Shown here in pieces: positions 16,183 through 27,347 of a stretch of 45,651 bases of DNA (the stretch's first letter is position 1; each line of letters starts with the position of its first letter). Below the pieces are notes generated by a model. The model was not told the origin of the DNA. It searched no databases and was given only the letters and a program-made list of their open reading frames with translations. Position numbers and translations under genes: made by a program. The stretch lies in contig NZ_JAGAXX010000078.1 in the NCBI RefSeq assembly GCF_017940815.1, positions 1 to 45,651 on the forward strand. The letters run 5' to 3'. Origin of the DNA: Methanobrevibacter sp. GTDB lineage: Archaea > Methanobacteriota > Methanobacteria > Methanobacteriales > Methanobacteriaceae.

Positions 16183-17163
16183 TTAAGAGTTTCTCCCAAG
16201 TACGAAATCTGCAATATCTGAAAGTACCTGTTTAGATGAAGAGTCAGGTAATATTTCAAGCACTTCTTTTGCTTGGTCCACAGATTCTAATGCCAAATTA
16301 CGAGCATATTCAATAGCACCGCAATCTGTTAAAATTTGAATCGCTTCAGCTATATCATCATCTGAATTATTATCATCTTTTAAGATTTCAAGTAATCTTC
16401 CAGAGTCATCACTAGCTAAACCTTTGATTGCAATGATGGTCATTTTTCCTTTTCCAATATCGGAACCGATAGGTTTACCTAAGGTTTCCTCATCGGATGC
16501 AAGGTCAAGATAGTCATCCTGAATTTGGAAAGCAAGACCAATCAATCTACCGTATTCATACATTGCTTCAATCACTTCGTCATCTGCTCCGCCCATAATA
16601 GCTCCAGCTTTGGTAGCAGCAGCAATTAAAGCACCGGTTTTCTTGAAGATCATTTCCATGTACTCATCTTCGGTAACATCGAATCTTTCTTCAAAGCCCA
16701 TGTCCAATGCTTGGCCTTCACAGATTTTTACACATGCATCAGCAACAGTAGCCAATGCCTTGTTGTTTTGTTCGGAAGTGGTTCCTTCTGAACCTATAAT
16801 TATCTCAAATGCCTTTGAAAATAATGTGTCACCAGCAAGAATAGCAACGTCATCTCCCCAAACCTTATGGACAGAAGGCATTCCTCTTCTCATATCATCC
16901 TGATCCATAATATCATCATGGATTAATGAAAATGTGTGGATTAATTCAATGGCTGCACCGGCCTTACGAGCAGATTCACGTTCTCCACCAACAGCTTCAG
17001 CAGTGATTAATGTTAAACCTGGCCTGAGCATTTTTCCTCCAGCTCTTGTAAGATAAATTGATGCTTCCGCAAGATTATCTGGAGTAATAGTGGATAATTC
17101 TTCTTCAATTGTTTTTGTAATATCAGTTGAATAGTTTCCAAGTACTTCTTTTACATCACTCAT
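16183..17163 (-). CDS. idsA: Short-chain polyprenyl (geranylgeranyl/farnesyl) diphosphate synthase
   Basis: A trans-prenyltransferase of 326 residues that condenses IPP with allylic diphosphates to make the C15/C20 precursors of archaeal ether lipids. Both aspartate-rich motifs are present: DDIMD at 83-87 and DDYLD at 216-220, along with GGKMLRP near residue 42-48. The ATG at 17163 is chosen because GAGGGT lies just before it; an in-frame start at 17205 would run into the RNase J gene. This is the last gene of the MEMO-MVK-IPK-IDI2-RNase J-IdsA run, so the product uses IPP/DMAPP made by its upstream neighbours. Confidence 0.94.
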   Translation of the reverse strand: MSDVKEVLGNYSTDITKTIEEELSTITPDNLAEASIYLTRAGGKMLRPGLTLITAEAVGGERESARKAGAAIELIHTFSLIHDDIMDQDDMRRGMPSVHKVWGDDVAILAGDTLFSKAFEIIIGSEGTTSEQNNKALATVADACVKICEGQALDMGFEERFDVTEDEYMEMIFKKTGALIAAATKAGAIMGGADDEVIEAMYEYGRLIGLAFQIQDDYLDLASDEETLGKPIGSDIGKGKMTIIAIKGLASDDSGRLLEILKDDNNSDDDIAEAIQILTDCGAIEYARNLALESVDQAKEVLEILPDSSSKQVLSDIADFVLGRNS

Positions 17164-17176
17164 TTTTAACCCTCTT

Positions 17177-18520
17177 CTAACTTTTAAAAACTTGTGCTTG
17201 AGCATTTCTTAAAATATGAATATCATATCCTATTCTGTATCCTTCTTCTTCTGCAAGTTCAGCATAAGCCGCAAGCATTGATAAGTCTCCGTGTGCCGGA
17301 ATGATATGTTGAGGTTTCAACATTCTGAGGAACTCCCTGTGGTCCTCCCTTCCAGCGTGTCCGGAAACGTGAGCATTAGGATAAATTCTAGCACCTTTCA
17401 ATTTTAATCTCCTTTCCATAATGTGCCTGTTTGCAGCATTGGTTGGATTTGGAATAATTGGTGCAGAAATAATAACATTGTCTCCTTTTTTAATGTTGAA
17501 TGGTGTTCTACCATTGGCAATTCTTGGAAGCAATGCGTCAGGTTCACCTTGGTGTCCTGTTGTTACAAGCAGGTAATTAGCCCTATCCTCATCCGCTTTC
17601 ATTAATGCCTTATTCACTGCCTTTGGAGATCCGTAAATGCTAGCGTTCTTAGGCAATTTCAATATTCCTAATTTCTGTGCAATACCACAGAACCTTTCCA
17701 TGGACCTTCCGAGGAAAAATATTTCCCTATGGCTTTTCTTAGCAATGTCAGCAATAGCTTGTACACGTTCTACGTGAGATGAGAAAGTGGTAACAATCAT
17801 TCCTGTTTTTTCATGTAGAGGTCCTCTCATTACATCCTCTAAAATATTTCTAGCGATTCTTTCAGAATGAGTTTTAACCTCACCGTAATTTTTGGCATTA
17901 GTTGTTTCAACTATTAATGCAAGCACACCTTTCCTACCTAACTCTTTTAGCCTTTTATAATCAGGTGGAGGTGATACTTTTTGATGGTTATCAAATTTAA
18001 AGTCCAATGCATAGACGATGACTCCTTCAGGAGTGTGCAATACTGGGAATACTGCTTGAGGAATACTGTGTGTTGATTGTACAAATTCCAATGTTATGTC
18101 TTTTGAAAGTTTAACCTTACTTCCAGGGTTTAGGACCTTAATTGGATTTGTTACTTTAAACTTACGTTCCCCTTTAATTTGTTTTTCAATTAACGCTGCA
18201 GTATAAGGTGTTCCAATCAATGGCGCATCATATCTGTGAGCCAATTTTGCAACAGCACCTATGTGATCTAAGTGACCGTGGGAAAATACAATTCCTTTAA
18301 CTTTACCATCAACATCCTTCATTAATGTGTCGTCTGGAATTACTCCCCTTTCAATTAGATCTAGACTATGCATCCTGTCGATATCAGTGTCCTCGTGCAT
18401 GCTAATCCTGTCTAGGTGAATCCCCATATCAAAAATAACAACATCATCACCTATGCGGATAGCAGTCATGTTCTTCCCGACTTCCTGATATCCACCAATA
18501 GCGATTACTTCAACGCTCAT
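17177..18520 (-). CDS. rnj: Archaeal RNase J (metallo-beta-lactamase/beta-CASP exoribonuclease)
   Basis: A protein of 447 residues. The zinc-binding HxHxDH motif is at 81-86 ([11 protein letters not shown]), further metal ligands lie around '[10 protein letters not shown]' and 'ALDFKFD', and the beta-CASP region ends with '[13 protein letters not shown]' and 'IIPAHGD'. Archaeal RNase J acts as a 5'-3' exoribonuclease in RNA turnover. The gene lies 3 bases after the IPP isomerase stop and 13 bases before idsA. Its place inside an isoprenoid operon is conserved among Methanobacteriales as far as I recall, and need not mean a shared pathway. Confidence 0.93.
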   Translation of the reverse strand: MSVEVIAIGGYQEVGKNMTAIRIGDDVVIFDMGIHLDRISMHEDTDIDRMHSLDLIERGVIPDDTLMKDVDGKVKGIVFSHGHLDHIGAVAKLAHRYDAPLIGTPYTAALIEKQIKGERKFKVTNPIKVLNPGSKVKLSKDITLEFVQSTHSIPQAVFPVLHTPEGVIVYALDFKFDNHQKVSPPPDYKRLKELGRKGVLALIVETTNAKNYGEVKTHSERIARNILEDVMRGPLHEKTGMIVTTFSSHVERVQAIADIAKKSHREIFFLGRSMERFCGIAQKLGILKLPKNASIYGSPKAVNKALMKADEDRANYLLVTTGHQGEPDALLPRIANGRTPFNIKKGDNVIISAPIIPNPTNAANRHIMERRLKLKGARIYPNAHVSGHAGREDHREFLRMLKPQHIIPAHGDLSMLAAYAELAEEEGYRIGYDIHILRNAQAQVFKS

Positions 18521-18523
18521 GTT

Positions 18524-19572
<1,049 letters not shown>

Positions 19573-19573
19573 A

Positions 19574-20377
19574 TTAATTTCCCCTTGAAATTACTGTTCC
19601 TTTAACTTCCATGTTTTCCAATACTTTAAAAATGTTATCTTCAACTTCAGCATTTATTATTTTAGATTCGATTCCTAAATCTGCTAAATATAAAAGTTCT
19701 TTAATTTTACCGACCATTCCACCGGTCACATCAACGTTTGTGGTTCCTTCCAATGTGTCTAAATCCTTAAGGGATGTGAATTTATCAAAAAATATTGCAT
19801 CATCATGTGTTTTAGGATTCTTATTGTAAACGCCATCAACATCAGTTCCCAAAATAACCTGTTCAGGATTGAGATTCATAGCAAGATATTGGATTATCTG
19901 ATCTCCGGAAATAACGCAAAATTCCAAATCAGTGTCCAGAACAACATCCCCGTAGATAACTGGAATAAAACCCTTATCCAGATATCTTTTAAACAAGTCC
20001 AGACTACCTTCAGTTATTCTTTTATCGGTAGCTGAAATGAAACTTGAAGCGGGAAGCGCAACGGTTGGCAATCCCATCTTGATAAACTCCTCACATATGA
20101 ACATGTTTAGCTTTTTGACTTCATTTTGAATTTCACAAAATCCTAATCTCTTTTCAGGGTATTGGGATTTGTCAAATTCCTCTCCAATCTTATGTTTTTT
20201 AGCTGGAGGATGGCCAAATGAACCCGCACCATGGACAATTATCAAATCTTTTGGAGAATTATCTAAAGACCTTTTTATTTCAGATGCAATTCTTTTAAGG
20301 CTGATAGCGTCAACTTCACTTGTTTGTGAATCTTTATTTGTTAATATACTACCGCCAATTTTTAAAATAATCATCAA
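19574..20377 (-). CDS. ipk: Isopentenyl phosphate kinase
   Basis: An amino-acid-kinase-fold protein of 267 residues that phosphorylates isopentenyl phosphate to IPP, a step of the archaeal mevalonate route. It shows ILKIGGSILTNKD at the N-terminus (ATP phosphate loop), HGAGSFGHP with the signature His56 that marks IPKs, and 'LGTDVDGVYNKNPK' near the nucleotide site. It starts one base after the mevalonate kinase stop and precedes the isomerase gene. An AUG pair at the start (MM) leaves one residue of uncertainty. Confidence 0.93.
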   Translation of the reverse strand: MMIILKIGGSILTNKDSQTSEVDAISLKRIASEIKRSLDNSPKDLIIVHGAGSFGHPPAKKHKIGEEFDKSQYPEKRLGFCEIQNEVKKLNMFICEEFIKMGLPTVALPASSFISATDKRITEGSLDLFKRYLDKGFIPVIYGDVVLDTDLEFCVISGDQIIQYLAMNLNPEQVILGTDVDGVYNKNPKTHDDAIFFDKFTSLKDLDTLEGTTNVDVTGGMVGKIKELLYLADLGIESKIINAEVEDNIFKVLENMEVKGTVISRGN

Positions 20378-20378
20378 A

Positions 20379-21350
20379 TCACTTATAAACCCTTGAAGAA
20401 ACTCCTTTTCTGGTAAATCTGATTTTTAAGACATTGTCATCACGACTAATTGCACGAGCCACTTCTTCAACCTTACCTGGGCAAAGTGCAATGATACTGC
20501 CTCCACCACCAGCGCCAGTGGTTTTGGAACCAATAGCCCCGGCTTCCCTAGCATTATACACCATACGAGACAATTCCAAAGTGTTAACGCCTAAAACATC
20601 AAGGAATCCATGATTAATATTCATCAATTCGCCAATCTTATCGAAATCCCTTTTCAAGATAGCCTGTTTAGCATAATTTGTTAAGTTTCCCATTGAAGTG
20701 ATGACAGGATTGATGATTTTTGGATTTCTAGCTTTGAGATTTTTAACATCCTTAACCATTTTGCCTGTATTCCCATGCTTGGTTGTATAACCCACAACAA
20801 ATGGTACATTAAAATTAACATTGAAATGCTCAACTTTCTTGTTTCTGGACAAATAGACAAGACCTCCATATGTGGAAACTAATGTATCAAGAGGGCTTGC
20901 AACTCCTTGAACTGCCTGCTCAACCATATGAGCATCATGTGCAAGAGATTTCTTATTAAAACGAATATTATGATAACGATAAAGAGCAGCTAGAGTAGCT
21001 ACTGTAACCGCTGCTGATGAACCTAATCCAGATCCAATAGGAACATTGGAATTTAATGTGATGTCAATTGGACTGTGGTCATGAACTTTATAAAGAGCTT
21101 CTAAAATGTATCTAATAATACCTGGTTTTCCCTTTAGTAAAATATATTTTTTATGCTCTGTAAGTAATTCAGCTTCAAAACCTATATCTGGAGCTCTAAA
21201 AATAGTTTTACCATCTTCAGACTCTTTAATTGTAACATAAGCTCTTTTATTTACAGCTCCCGCTATTGCAGGTTCGCCATAAACAACAGAATGTTCCCCA
21301 AATAAAATAGTTTTTGCCGGAGCAGAAGCTTTAGCTATCAAATAACTCAC
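20379..21350 (-). CDS. mvk: Mevalonate kinase
   Basis: A GHMP-family kinase of 323 residues that phosphorylates mevalonate. Motif 1 is 'APAKTILFGEHSVVYGEPA' (residues 10-28), motif 2 the ATP loop PIGSGLGSSAAVT at 104-116, and motif 3 'TTGAGGGGSIIALC' near the C-terminus. Start at 21350 directly abuts the MEMO stop (21351), so the two are translationally linked. It opens the isoprenoid block of the operon; the enzymes between mevalonate phosphate and isopentenyl phosphate are not in this window. Confidence 0.95.
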   Translation of the reverse strand: MSYLIAKASAPAKTILFGEHSVVYGEPAIAGAVNKRAYVTIKESEDGKTIFRAPDIGFEAELLTEHKKYILLKGKPGIIRYILEALYKVHDHSPIDITLNSNVPIGSGLGSSAAVTVATLAALYRYHNIRFNKKSLAHDAHMVEQAVQGVASPLDTLVSTYGGLVYLSRNKKVEHFNVNFNVPFVVGYTTKHGNTGKMVKDVKNLKARNPKIINPVITSMGNLTNYAKQAILKRDFDKIGELMNINHGFLDVLGVNTLELSRMVYNAREAGAIGSKTTGAGGGGSIIALCPGKVEEVARAISRDDNVLKIRFTRKGVSSRVYK

Positions 21351-22199
21351 CTATTTAAAAACACCTGAAGCATAACCTACTACTGATGTTAAATCACCAG
21401 TAACATCTCCACTAGTCCCATAAGCCAATATATCACAATCACTCTTACCGCATCTCTTTGAAAGAGAAATGGCAGTCATTACAGGACCATAACCACACAT
21501 TGTAATATTATACTGAACTACCTCTTCAAAAAGCTTGAACTCATTCATCTCATCAATGTCCTCCAGAACAAAGCCATCAACTTTATTTGCTTTCTCTTGA
21601 TTGTTGAAATGAGATAAATCAGTGCTTGCAATTACGCAATAAGACTTGTTTAACTTATTTCCAGCTTCATAAATTGCATTTGCAAGATCATTTGAAGTCA
21701 CAAATGTTTGTTTGCCCATAGTTATAGGCACTATTTTAAAATCAGCAGAAAAGTATTGTAGGAAAGGTAGCTGAACTTCAATACTGTGTTCTCTTAAATG
21801 AGCAGTGAATTCCGCACAAGCAATGTCTGAAAATTCGATTATGCTATCCGCAAACTCGTTGTCAACATGAACATTGCCTAATGGAGTAATCCATTCACCC
21901 TCATTGAATACTGAAATTTCACTACCGAATCCAGTATGGTTTGGACTTAAAATTATAAAAACTTCAGGAAAACCATTCTTAACGATTTCACAATAGCCAT
22001 GAGAGGCTATTGCACCAGAATATTGATAACCTGCATGAGGAACCATAACATTGATTGGGTAATCATTACCTTCAAATGAATTCAATTCCGGCACATATCC
22101 AACGCCAGAGTCATCTAAAAAACAGCTTTCAATAAGCTTTTTTAGATTTTCAGGGTCATTTGGATAAAATGCCCCAGCCACAGCAGGTTGTCTTAACAT
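21351..22199 (-). CDS. MEMO family protein
   Basis: A protein of 282 residues with the MEMO signatures: 'RQPAVAGAFYP' at the N-terminus, 'VMVPHAGYQYSGAIA' with a metal-ligand His, 'ILSPNHTG', 'REHSIEVQLPFLQ' and 'IASTDLSHF'. The fold is related to class III extradiol dioxygenases with a metal site; the archaeal function is unsettled. It sits between S2 and mevalonate kinase, and linkage of MEMO to mevalonate genes has been noted in archaea, so a role tied to isoprenoid synthesis is possible. The gap to S2 is 9 bases. Confidence 0.9.
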   Translation of the reverse strand: MLRQPAVAGAFYPNDPENLKKLIESCFLDDSGVGYVPELNSFEGNDYPINVMVPHAGYQYSGAIASHGYCEIVKNGFPEVFIILSPNHTGFGSEISVFNEGEWITPLGNVHVDNEFADSIIEFSDIACAEFTAHLREHSIEVQLPFLQYFSADFKIVPITMGKQTFVTSNDLANAIYEAGNKLNKSYCVIASTDLSHFNNQEKANKVDGFVLEDIDEMNEFKLFEEVVQYNITMCGYGPVMTAISLSKRCGKSDCDILAYGTSGDVTGDLTSVVGYASGVFK

Positions 22200-22208
22200 T
22201 TAACTCAC

Positions 22209-22811
22209 TTAAAATTTAAGTTCGAATTCAGTTGCATCAATATCAAGGTCACCGTCTTCTGGGATGTCTCCTCTTTCTCTTAAGATTTGTCTTGCGAGTA
22301 ACCAGTAAACTAAAGCGATAGCTTTTCTACCTTTGTTGTTAACAGGTACAGCAATGTCAACAAAACTGAGTAAGTTTTCAGTATCACATAATGCAATAAC
22401 TGGAATACCGTTTTGTTTGGATTCTAAGATAGCTTGAGCGTCAGATCTTGGGTCAGTTACTACAATAATTTTTGGTTCAATGAATTTAGCATAATTTGGG
22501 TTGGTTAAGGTACCAGGGATGAATCTACCAGGAATGGTTTTAGCACCGGTTAATTCACCGAATTTTTTAACAGGAGCTTGACCGTATTGACGGGTTGCTA
22601 CTACTAAAATGTCTTCTGGGTCGTATTTTGCTAATAATTTTGCGATTTGTCTGATTCTTTCATCAGTTTTTTGAATGTCTAATACGTATAAACCATCAGA
22701 TCTTACTCTGAATATGTATTTTTCCATGTCACTAGTTTTTTGCTGGGTACCAATGTGTAATCCAGCAGCTAAATAATTATCTAAGTCTATTAAAAGTTCT
22801 TCATTTACCAT
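22209..22811 (-). CDS. rps2: 30S ribosomal protein S2
   Basis: A protein of 200 residues, the usual archaeal S2 length. Characteristic phrases are '[14 protein letters not shown]', '[20 protein letters not shown]', '[11 protein letters not shown]' and '[14 protein letters not shown]'-like text followed by '[10 protein letters not shown]'. It assembles into the small subunit near the mRNA exit. It lies 15 bases after the ferredoxin gene and 9 before MEMO in the long minus-strand operon. Confidence 0.96.
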   Translation of the reverse strand: MVNEELLIDLDNYLAAGLHIGTQQKTSDMEKYIFRVRSDGLYVLDIQKTDERIRQIAKLLAKYDPEDILVVATRQYGQAPVKKFGELTGAKTIPGRFIPGTLTNPNYAKFIEPKIIVVTDPRSDAQAILESKQNGIPVIALCDTENLLSFVDIAVPVNNKGRKAIALVYWLLARQILRERGDIPEDGDLDIDATEFELKF

Positions 22812-22826
22812 ATTTTCACCTACAAT

Positions 22827-23021
22827 TTAAAAATCATCTTCAATTTGAATACATTCATTAGGACAAACGTCCATACATACTTCACAATAACTACAGTCCT
22901 CAGGATTTTGAATTACAATTTTGTCTCCTTCAAGAACTAATACTTCCATAGGACAAACATCAGCACATTCTGCACAGTCTGCGCCGTCACATTTATCATA
23001 GTCTAAAATTACTTTTGACAT
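22827..23021 (-). CDS. Small 2[4Fe-4S] ferredoxin
   Basis: A protein of 64 residues with two cluster motifs, Cys11-x4-Cys16-x2-Cys19-x3-Cys23-Pro and Cys43-x2-Cys46-x2-Cys49-x3-Cys53-Pro, plus an extra Cys57. The first motif has four rather than two residues between the first cysteines, which is unusual but still allows a cubane cluster. It is a likely low-potential electron carrier. It sits between enolase and S2, the position where Methanobacteriales encode a small ferredoxin. AGAG-type ribosome-binding sequence precedes the ATG. Confidence 0.92.
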   Translation of the reverse strand: MSKVILDYDKCDGADCAECADVCPMEVLVLEGDKIVIQNPEDCSYCEVCMDVCPNECIQIEDDF

Positions 23022-23041
23022 AATTCTCTCCCCAATAATTT

Positions 23042-24286
23042 TTAAAATTTGCCCATTCTTGAATTTGGAAGTTCTTCCTCAATACGAATTAACTCATTAA
23101 GTTTAGCTATTCTTTCACCACCGATAGCTCCGGTCTTAATCATTGGAGAGTTAAAACCAACAGCCAAGTGAGCAATAGTTTCATCAGTAGTTTCACCGGA
23201 TCTGTGGGAAACAACTGGTACAATACCATTTTCTTTTGCTAATTTTACAGTAGCATGAGTTTCAGATAATGAACCAATCTGATTAGGTTTGATAATAATA
23301 GCATTTGCAGCATTCATGTCAATACCTTTAGCTAAAAGTTCCTTGTTAGTTACAAACAAATCGTCTCCACAAATGAGACACTTGTCTCCAACCTTACTAG
23401 TTAACTGAGCAAATCCATCAAAGTCAGATTCATCAAATGGGTCTTCTACATAAAACATATTATAAGTATCAATAATATCTTTTACGAAATCTATTTGATC
23501 ACCGGTATCTCTTTTGATACCATCTTGAGCATAAACATATTTTTGCTCATCAGCATCCCATAACTCGGATGCCGCCATATCCAAAGCAGGTCTGATTTCA
23601 AGTCCTAACTCATCACCAACCTCTTCACATGCTTGAGCTTGAATCTCTAAAGCATCAGCATTAGTGATATTAGGCACCCATCCACCTTCATCTCCTTTTC
23701 CACCAGTAAAAGCAGAATCTTTAGACTGGATTAATTCTTTTAATTTTTTGTGAATAGAAGCATTTGCAAAAATTCCTTCAACCATGTTGTTTGCTCCAAT
23801 AGGAACAACAAGGAATTCCTGAATATCAGGAGCATTAACACCTGCATGAGCACCGCCATTCATCATGTTACCTAATGGGTACGGCAATTCATTTACCAGA
23901 CTGCCTCCAAGGTATTGATATAACGGCATATTATAAGATGATGCAGCCGCTTTAGCAGTAGCCATAGAAATAGCAACAGTAGTATTGCCTCCAATAGCTG
24001 CCAAGTTATCGGTACCATCTATTTCTCTAAGCACTTCATCAATTGTCTTAATATCACATGCATCCATCCCAATAAGCTCTGAAGCGATTAAATCTTCCAT
24101 TTCACTTACTACGAGATCGACCCCACCTTCTGGGAATGATACCACTTCTCTTGATCCTGTGCTCGCTCCACTTGGTGCAGCAGCTCTACCGTAACCACCC
24201 CAAGTTTTTACATCAACTTCAATGGTTGCGTTTCCTCTGCTGTCCAAAATCTTTCGAACTCGGACGTCTTCTATTATACTATCCAA
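23042..24286 (-). CDS. eno: Enolase
   Basis: A phosphopyruvate hydratase of 414 residues that interconverts 2-phosphoglycerate and phosphoenolpyruvate. It shows '[16 protein letters not shown]' and '[11 protein letters not shown]' at the N-terminus, metal ligands in 'YVEDPFDE' and '[10 protein letters not shown]', the catalytic lysine in 'IIKPNQIGS', and 'SHRSGETTD' near the end. The start is a TTG at 24286, supported by GAGGTG five bases upstream; no ATG fits. A gap of 138 bases to RpoK upstream contains TATA-like sequence, so eno may also have its own promoter inside the superoperon. Confidence 0.95.
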   Translation of the reverse strand: MDSIIEDVRVRKILDSRGNATIEVDVKTWGGYGRAAAPSGASTGSREVVSFPEGGVDLVVSEMEDLIASELIGMDACDIKTIDEVLREIDGTDNLAAIGGNTTVAISMATAKAAASSYNMPLYQYLGGSLVNELPYPLGNMMNGGAHAGVNAPDIQEFLVVPIGANNMVEGIFANASIHKKLKELIQSKDSAFTGGKGDEGGWVPNITNADALEIQAQACEEVGDELGLEIRPALDMAASELWDADEQKYVYAQDGIKRDTGDQIDFVKDIIDTYNMFYVEDPFDESDFDGFAQLTSKVGDKCLICGDDLFVTNKELLAKGIDMNAANAIIIKPNQIGSLSETHATVKLAKENGIVPVVSHRSGETTDETIAHLAVGFNSPMIKTGAIGGERIAKLNELIRIEEELPNSRMGKF

Positions 24287-24424
24287 AAAAACACCTCAGT
24301 GTCTATTCAATTTATTACCAATTAACCTATACTCTTAAAAAAATTAGTAAGTTTCTTTATAGAGTTATATTGGTATTTACTATTTTTTTTAAATAAATTA
24401 TGAGAATAAATAAATAAAAAATAT

Positions 24425-24607
24425 TTATTCATCCCTAATAACATCTAATGGTAAAACTCCAGCTTTGAGTTCTTCATAAGCTATATCAATTGGATCTAAG
24501 GAATCAGAAATTTCCACTAAAGGTCTTGCTCCCATAGATATTTGAATTGCTCTAGCTCCAAGAAGTCTAGCTTTTTCAAACCTTGTTAATTTTTTTTCAA
24601 CATCCAT
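24425..24607 (-). CDS. rpoK: DNA-directed RNA polymerase subunit K
   Basis: A protein of 60 residues, the archaeal counterpart of eukaryotic Rpb6 and bacterial omega, which stabilises the polymerase. The text '[27 protein letters not shown]' (in two adjacent halves) is the family core. Start at 24607 follows GGAG eight bases upstream; an in-frame start at 24643 would add a 12-residue tail not seen in the family. It sits between RpoN and enolase. Confidence 0.94.
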   Translation of the reverse strand: MDVEKKLTRFEKARLLGARAIQISMGARPLVEISDSLDPIDIAYEELKAGVLPLDVIRDE

Positions 24608-24680
24608 GAATATTACTCCATTTTTAGGCATATATTTTACCAAGATTATATTTTATCAAAAAAATATCCCTACAAATTGT

Positions 24681-24851
24681 TTACTCCCAGGTTTCCACGT
24701 GGGAAATTAACATTCTTCTACAACAGTATCTAGTTAAACCTAAATCGTCTAAAACATCTTTAGACTTTTCACCAGCTGCAACTCTTTTATTGTATTCATC
24801 AAAGTAAGCTGATACAGGTTTTCCACAACTTAAGCATCTTATAGGAATCAT
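24681..24851 (-). CDS. rpoN: DNA-directed RNA polymerase subunit N
   Basis: A protein of 56 residues, starting [14 protein letters not shown] and ending ISHVETWE. It is homologous to Rpb10. The zinc site is Cys6-x2-Cys9 with the paired Cys43-Cys44 (YCCRRML), exactly as in other RpoN/Rpb10 proteins. It helps anchor the RpoD/RpoL assembly platform. It lies between S9 and RpoK in the conserved order. Confidence 0.96.
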   Translation of the reverse strand: MIPIRCLSCGKPVSAYFDEYNKRVAAGEKSKDVLDDLGLTRYCCRRMLISHVETWE

Positions 24852-24899
24852 TTATATCATCTTTTTTAATTTAAATAAAATATAAAATTACAGATGAAT

Positions 24900-25301
24900 T
24901 TATCTGTAACTTTTTTGTTTACGAGCTCTTGCTCCAGGACCACCATATTTTTTAGGTTCTGAACGTCTTGGGTCACCTACTAACATGGTTCTGTCATATT
25001 GAGTGAATTTTTCTTTTAAATCCATATCTTGAGACCATTGTACGAGTCCTTTTGCAATTACCATACGTGCAGCTTCAGCTTGACCCATTACTCCTCCACC
25101 AATAACATGGATATTGATATCCACTTCATTAGCTAAGTCTCCAGCTAAAGTTAATGGTTCTTGTAATTTTAATTGAGCAAGCTCTGGAGAATAAAGTTCT
25201 AAAGGAACTTTGTTGATTCTTACTTTACCAGTTCCTTCACGAACAGTACCTCTTGCGATAGCTGTTTTACGTTTTCCACTAGTATGAATAACTTTAACCA
25301 T
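24900..25301 (-). CDS. rps9: 30S ribosomal protein S9
   Basis: A protein of 133 residues with the standard '[17 protein letters not shown]' start, the '[20 protein letters not shown]' core (read as short segments) and the highly basic C-terminal tail ending '[10 protein letters not shown]', which reaches the P-site tRNA. It is 17 bases after L13 and 48 bases before RpoN. Confidence 0.97.
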   Translation of the reverse strand: MVKVIHTSGKRKTAIARGTVREGTGKVRINKVPLELYSPELAQLKLQEPLTLAGDLANEVDINIHVIGGGVMGQAEAARMVIAKGLVQWSQDMDLKEKFTQYDRTMLVGDPRRSEPKKYGGPGARARKQKSYR

Positions 25302-25318
25302 AATTACACCTTACTCAT

Positions 25319-25744
25319 CTAAAAGGTAGCTCCTAAAAGTTTGGAGATTTCTCCTAATTCGATACCTTTTTTAATATTTTTGTATTCTGCTTCAGGAACT
25401 GCGGTGAGTTCAGCATCAGCATATTCAGCAGGTACGCCAACGAAAGCTTTTAAACCTTTGAATGCTGTTTTACCTTTGGATTTTTTGAAAGGTAACATTC
25501 CTCTTACAGTTCTTCTAAATATGTCATCTGGTCTTCTAGGATATTTAGGACCTAAATCACGAGGGTTAGAGATACTTGCTCTGTCCACTCTTTGTTTGTA
25601 TTTAGCATAAGCCCAATCTTTGTTACCAGTTAACATGATTTTTTCAGCATTAAGAATTACTACTTCTTCGCCTTCTAAGAGATTTTTACTAGTTACACTA
25701 GCTAATCTTCCTAAAACGCATCCTTCTCCGTCAATAATCATCAT
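25319..25744 (-). CDS. rpl13: 50S ribosomal protein L13
   Basis: A protein of 141 residues with '[15 protein letters not shown]' at the start, '[13 protein letters not shown]', '[14 protein letters not shown]' and 'LRVFVGVP'-type text here as '[12 protein letters not shown]'. The ATG at 25744 is favoured by AGGAG spacing; an ATG three codons earlier would abut that site too closely. Positioned between L18e and S9. Confidence 0.96.
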   Translation of the reverse strand: MMIIDGEGCVLGRLASVTSKNLLEGEEVVILNAEKIMLTGNKDWAYAKYKQRVDRASISNPRDLGPKYPRRPDDIFRRTVRGMLPFKKSKGKTAFKGLKAFVGVPAEYADAELTAVPEAEYKNIKKGIELGEISKLLGATF

Positions 25745-25759
25745 AACACACATCTCCTC

Positions 25760-26125
25760 TTATTCCATAATCCTGATGTTTGATCCTTTAGGATTACTTT
25801 CCATGATTTCTTCAATTGAGATGCATTCTCCACCAGCACTTTCGATTTTTTCTTGTGCTTTTGCTGAGAATTTTAATGCTACAACATCTACTTTGTTTTC
25901 TAAATCACCATTTGATAAAACTTTACCAGGTACTAAAACAGTTTCATCTGCTTCTGCATATCTAGCAATGTCTGATAAATTTACTTCAGCAGTTCTTCTG
26001 TTAGACCTTTCAAGTCTTTGTGCAACATCTTTCCAAATAGCTGCATCTTCATTTCTTGATTGTTCATAAAGTTTATTAATAAGTTCAATAAGGTTAGGAT
26101 TTGTTTTTACTACTTTCTTAACCAT
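25760..26125 (-). CDS. rpl18e: 50S ribosomal protein L18e
   Basis: A protein of 121 residues, the archaeal/eukaryotic L18e (related to bacterial L15). Characteristic: 'NPNLIELINKLYEQSRNEDAAIW', read as two halves, 'VNLSDIARYAEADETVLVPGKVL' and 'VALKFSAKAQEKIE'. Its start overlaps the rpoD stop by one base, indicating translational coupling. Confidence 0.96.
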   Translation of the reverse strand: MVKKVVKTNPNLIELINKLYEQSRNEDAAIWKDVAQRLERSNRRTAEVNLSDIARYAEADETVLVPGKVLSNGDLENKVDVVALKFSAKAQEKIESAGGECISIEEIMESNPKGSNIRIME

Positions 26126-26928
26126 TATTTACTTCCTCCTTCTTCACTAAATCTGATAAACTTATCCGCTTTTTCACCTAATACGTCACAAGCTTTTAAT
26201 AAAACTTCTTTAGGAGGCATAGCACCATCAGTTTCGATTCTGAATATGAAATCATTTTCACGATATCCAACATTGATGTAGCCATTTTCAGAAGCTCTTA
26301 CACAGCTTTTACACATGGCACAATCTTCGATATCTAAGATTTTGATTTTTTTAGATCTTCTATCTGATTTTAAAATACCTCTTGGACATGCTTGAGCACA
26401 ATCATAATCGATTTCAACATCCTCATTGAAAGTGATTTCAGGATATTGTTTGTAAGCACATACAGTAGTTGGCATCCATTTAGCATGTTCTTTTCCGTAT
26501 CCAACTTTTGCTACTGCTTCAATGTTGAGCTCTTCACCGTCTTTAAGTTTTACTAAAGGAATAGTGTCGTAAACTGGTTTAATTTTTGAGTCAGAAGATT
26601 TCAAATCTTTAGAATAAACTACTTTAGGTCCAACTTCATTCAAAGTGAACATGATTCCGTTTGAATACTCCTCCCAGTCATCATCTTCAGGTAATGACAA
26701 TCCTTCAAGAGCATCTAAATCAGAAACTAAAGGAGTTAAACCAAGTCTATGAGCAAGCACCTCATTAAACATAGCAGAATCATTTCTGATAATATTAACA
26801 TCTTCAATTGCTATTTTAGGTACGTTTACCATTGCACATCTTCTAATAGCATTAACAAAAGGCACTTCTGCATCACGGACAATGAAAATCATTTCATCAT
26901 CGCTTTGACTTTTTACTTCTATCTCCAT
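26125..26928 (-). CDS. rpoD: DNA-directed RNA polymerase subunit D (Fe-S form)
   Basis: A protein of 267 residues, homologous to the Rpb3/alpha subunit and partner of RpoL in polymerase assembly. The dimerisation part begins 'FIVRDAEVPFVNAIRR'. An inserted ferredoxin-like domain carries Cys177, Cys181-Pro, Cys203, Cys206 and Cys209. The last three plus Cys181 suit one [4Fe-4S] cluster, while a complete second cluster motif is not retained. Subunit D of many methanogens carries such clusters. It lies between S11 (15 bases) and L18e (1-base overlap). Confidence 0.96.
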   Translation of the reverse strand: MEIEVKSQSDDEMIFIVRDAEVPFVNAIRRCAMVNVPKIAIEDVNIIRNDSAMFNEVLAHRLGLTPLVSDLDALEGLSLPEDDDWEEYSNGIMFTLNEVGPKVVYSKDLKSSDSKIKPVYDTIPLVKLKDGEELNIEAVAKVGYGKEHAKWMPTTVCAYKQYPEITFNEDVEIDYDCAQACPRGILKSDRRSKKIKILDIEDCAMCKSCVRASENGYINVGYRENDFIFRIETDGAMPPKEVLLKACDVLGEKADKFIRFSEEGGSK

Positions 26929-26943
26929 ATTAAACCCTTCCGC

Positions 26944-27336
26944 TTATACTCTTCTTCCTCTTTTACCACCAGGTCTTCCAGTACCGTCGTGAGGAATAGG
27001 AGTGATATCTTCGATTTTTCCTATTTTAATTCCAGCTCTTGCTAAAGCACGGATAGTAGCTTGTGCACCAGGTCCTGGACTTCTAGGTCCATTTCCACCA
27101 GGAGCTCTAACTTTAATATGTAATCCAACAAATCCTTTTTCTTTAGCATCATCAGCGATTCTGGTTGCTGCAGCCATTGCTGCGAATGGTGAAGCTTGTT
27201 GTCTGTCTGCACGAACAACTTTTCCACCAGACCATTGTGAAATAGTTTCAGCACCAGTAATATCGGTTACAGTAATAATAGTGTTATTAAATGATGAGTA
27301 AATATTAGCTATACCCCATTTTTCATCTTTTGCCAT
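26944..27336 (-). CDS. rps11: 30S ribosomal protein S11
   Basis: A protein of 130 residues with '[24 protein letters not shown]', read as two halves, '[19 protein letters not shown]' and the C-terminal '[17 protein letters not shown]', all typical of archaeal S11. It lines the platform of the small subunit. Between S4 and RpoD. Confidence 0.97.
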   Translation of the reverse strand: MAKDEKWGIANIYSSFNNTIITVTDITGAETISQWSGGKVVRADRQQASPFAAMAAATRIADDAKEKGFVGLHIKVRAPGGNGPRSPGPGAQATIRALARAGIKIGKIEDITPIPHDGTGRPGGKRGRRV

Positions 27337-27347
27337 AGTTACACCTT

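Noticed and set aside
17164-17205. Longer start for the prenyl synthase at 17205
   Set aside because: It overlaps the RNase J 3' end and adds 14 basic residues outside the family. GAGGGT is correctly placed for 17163.
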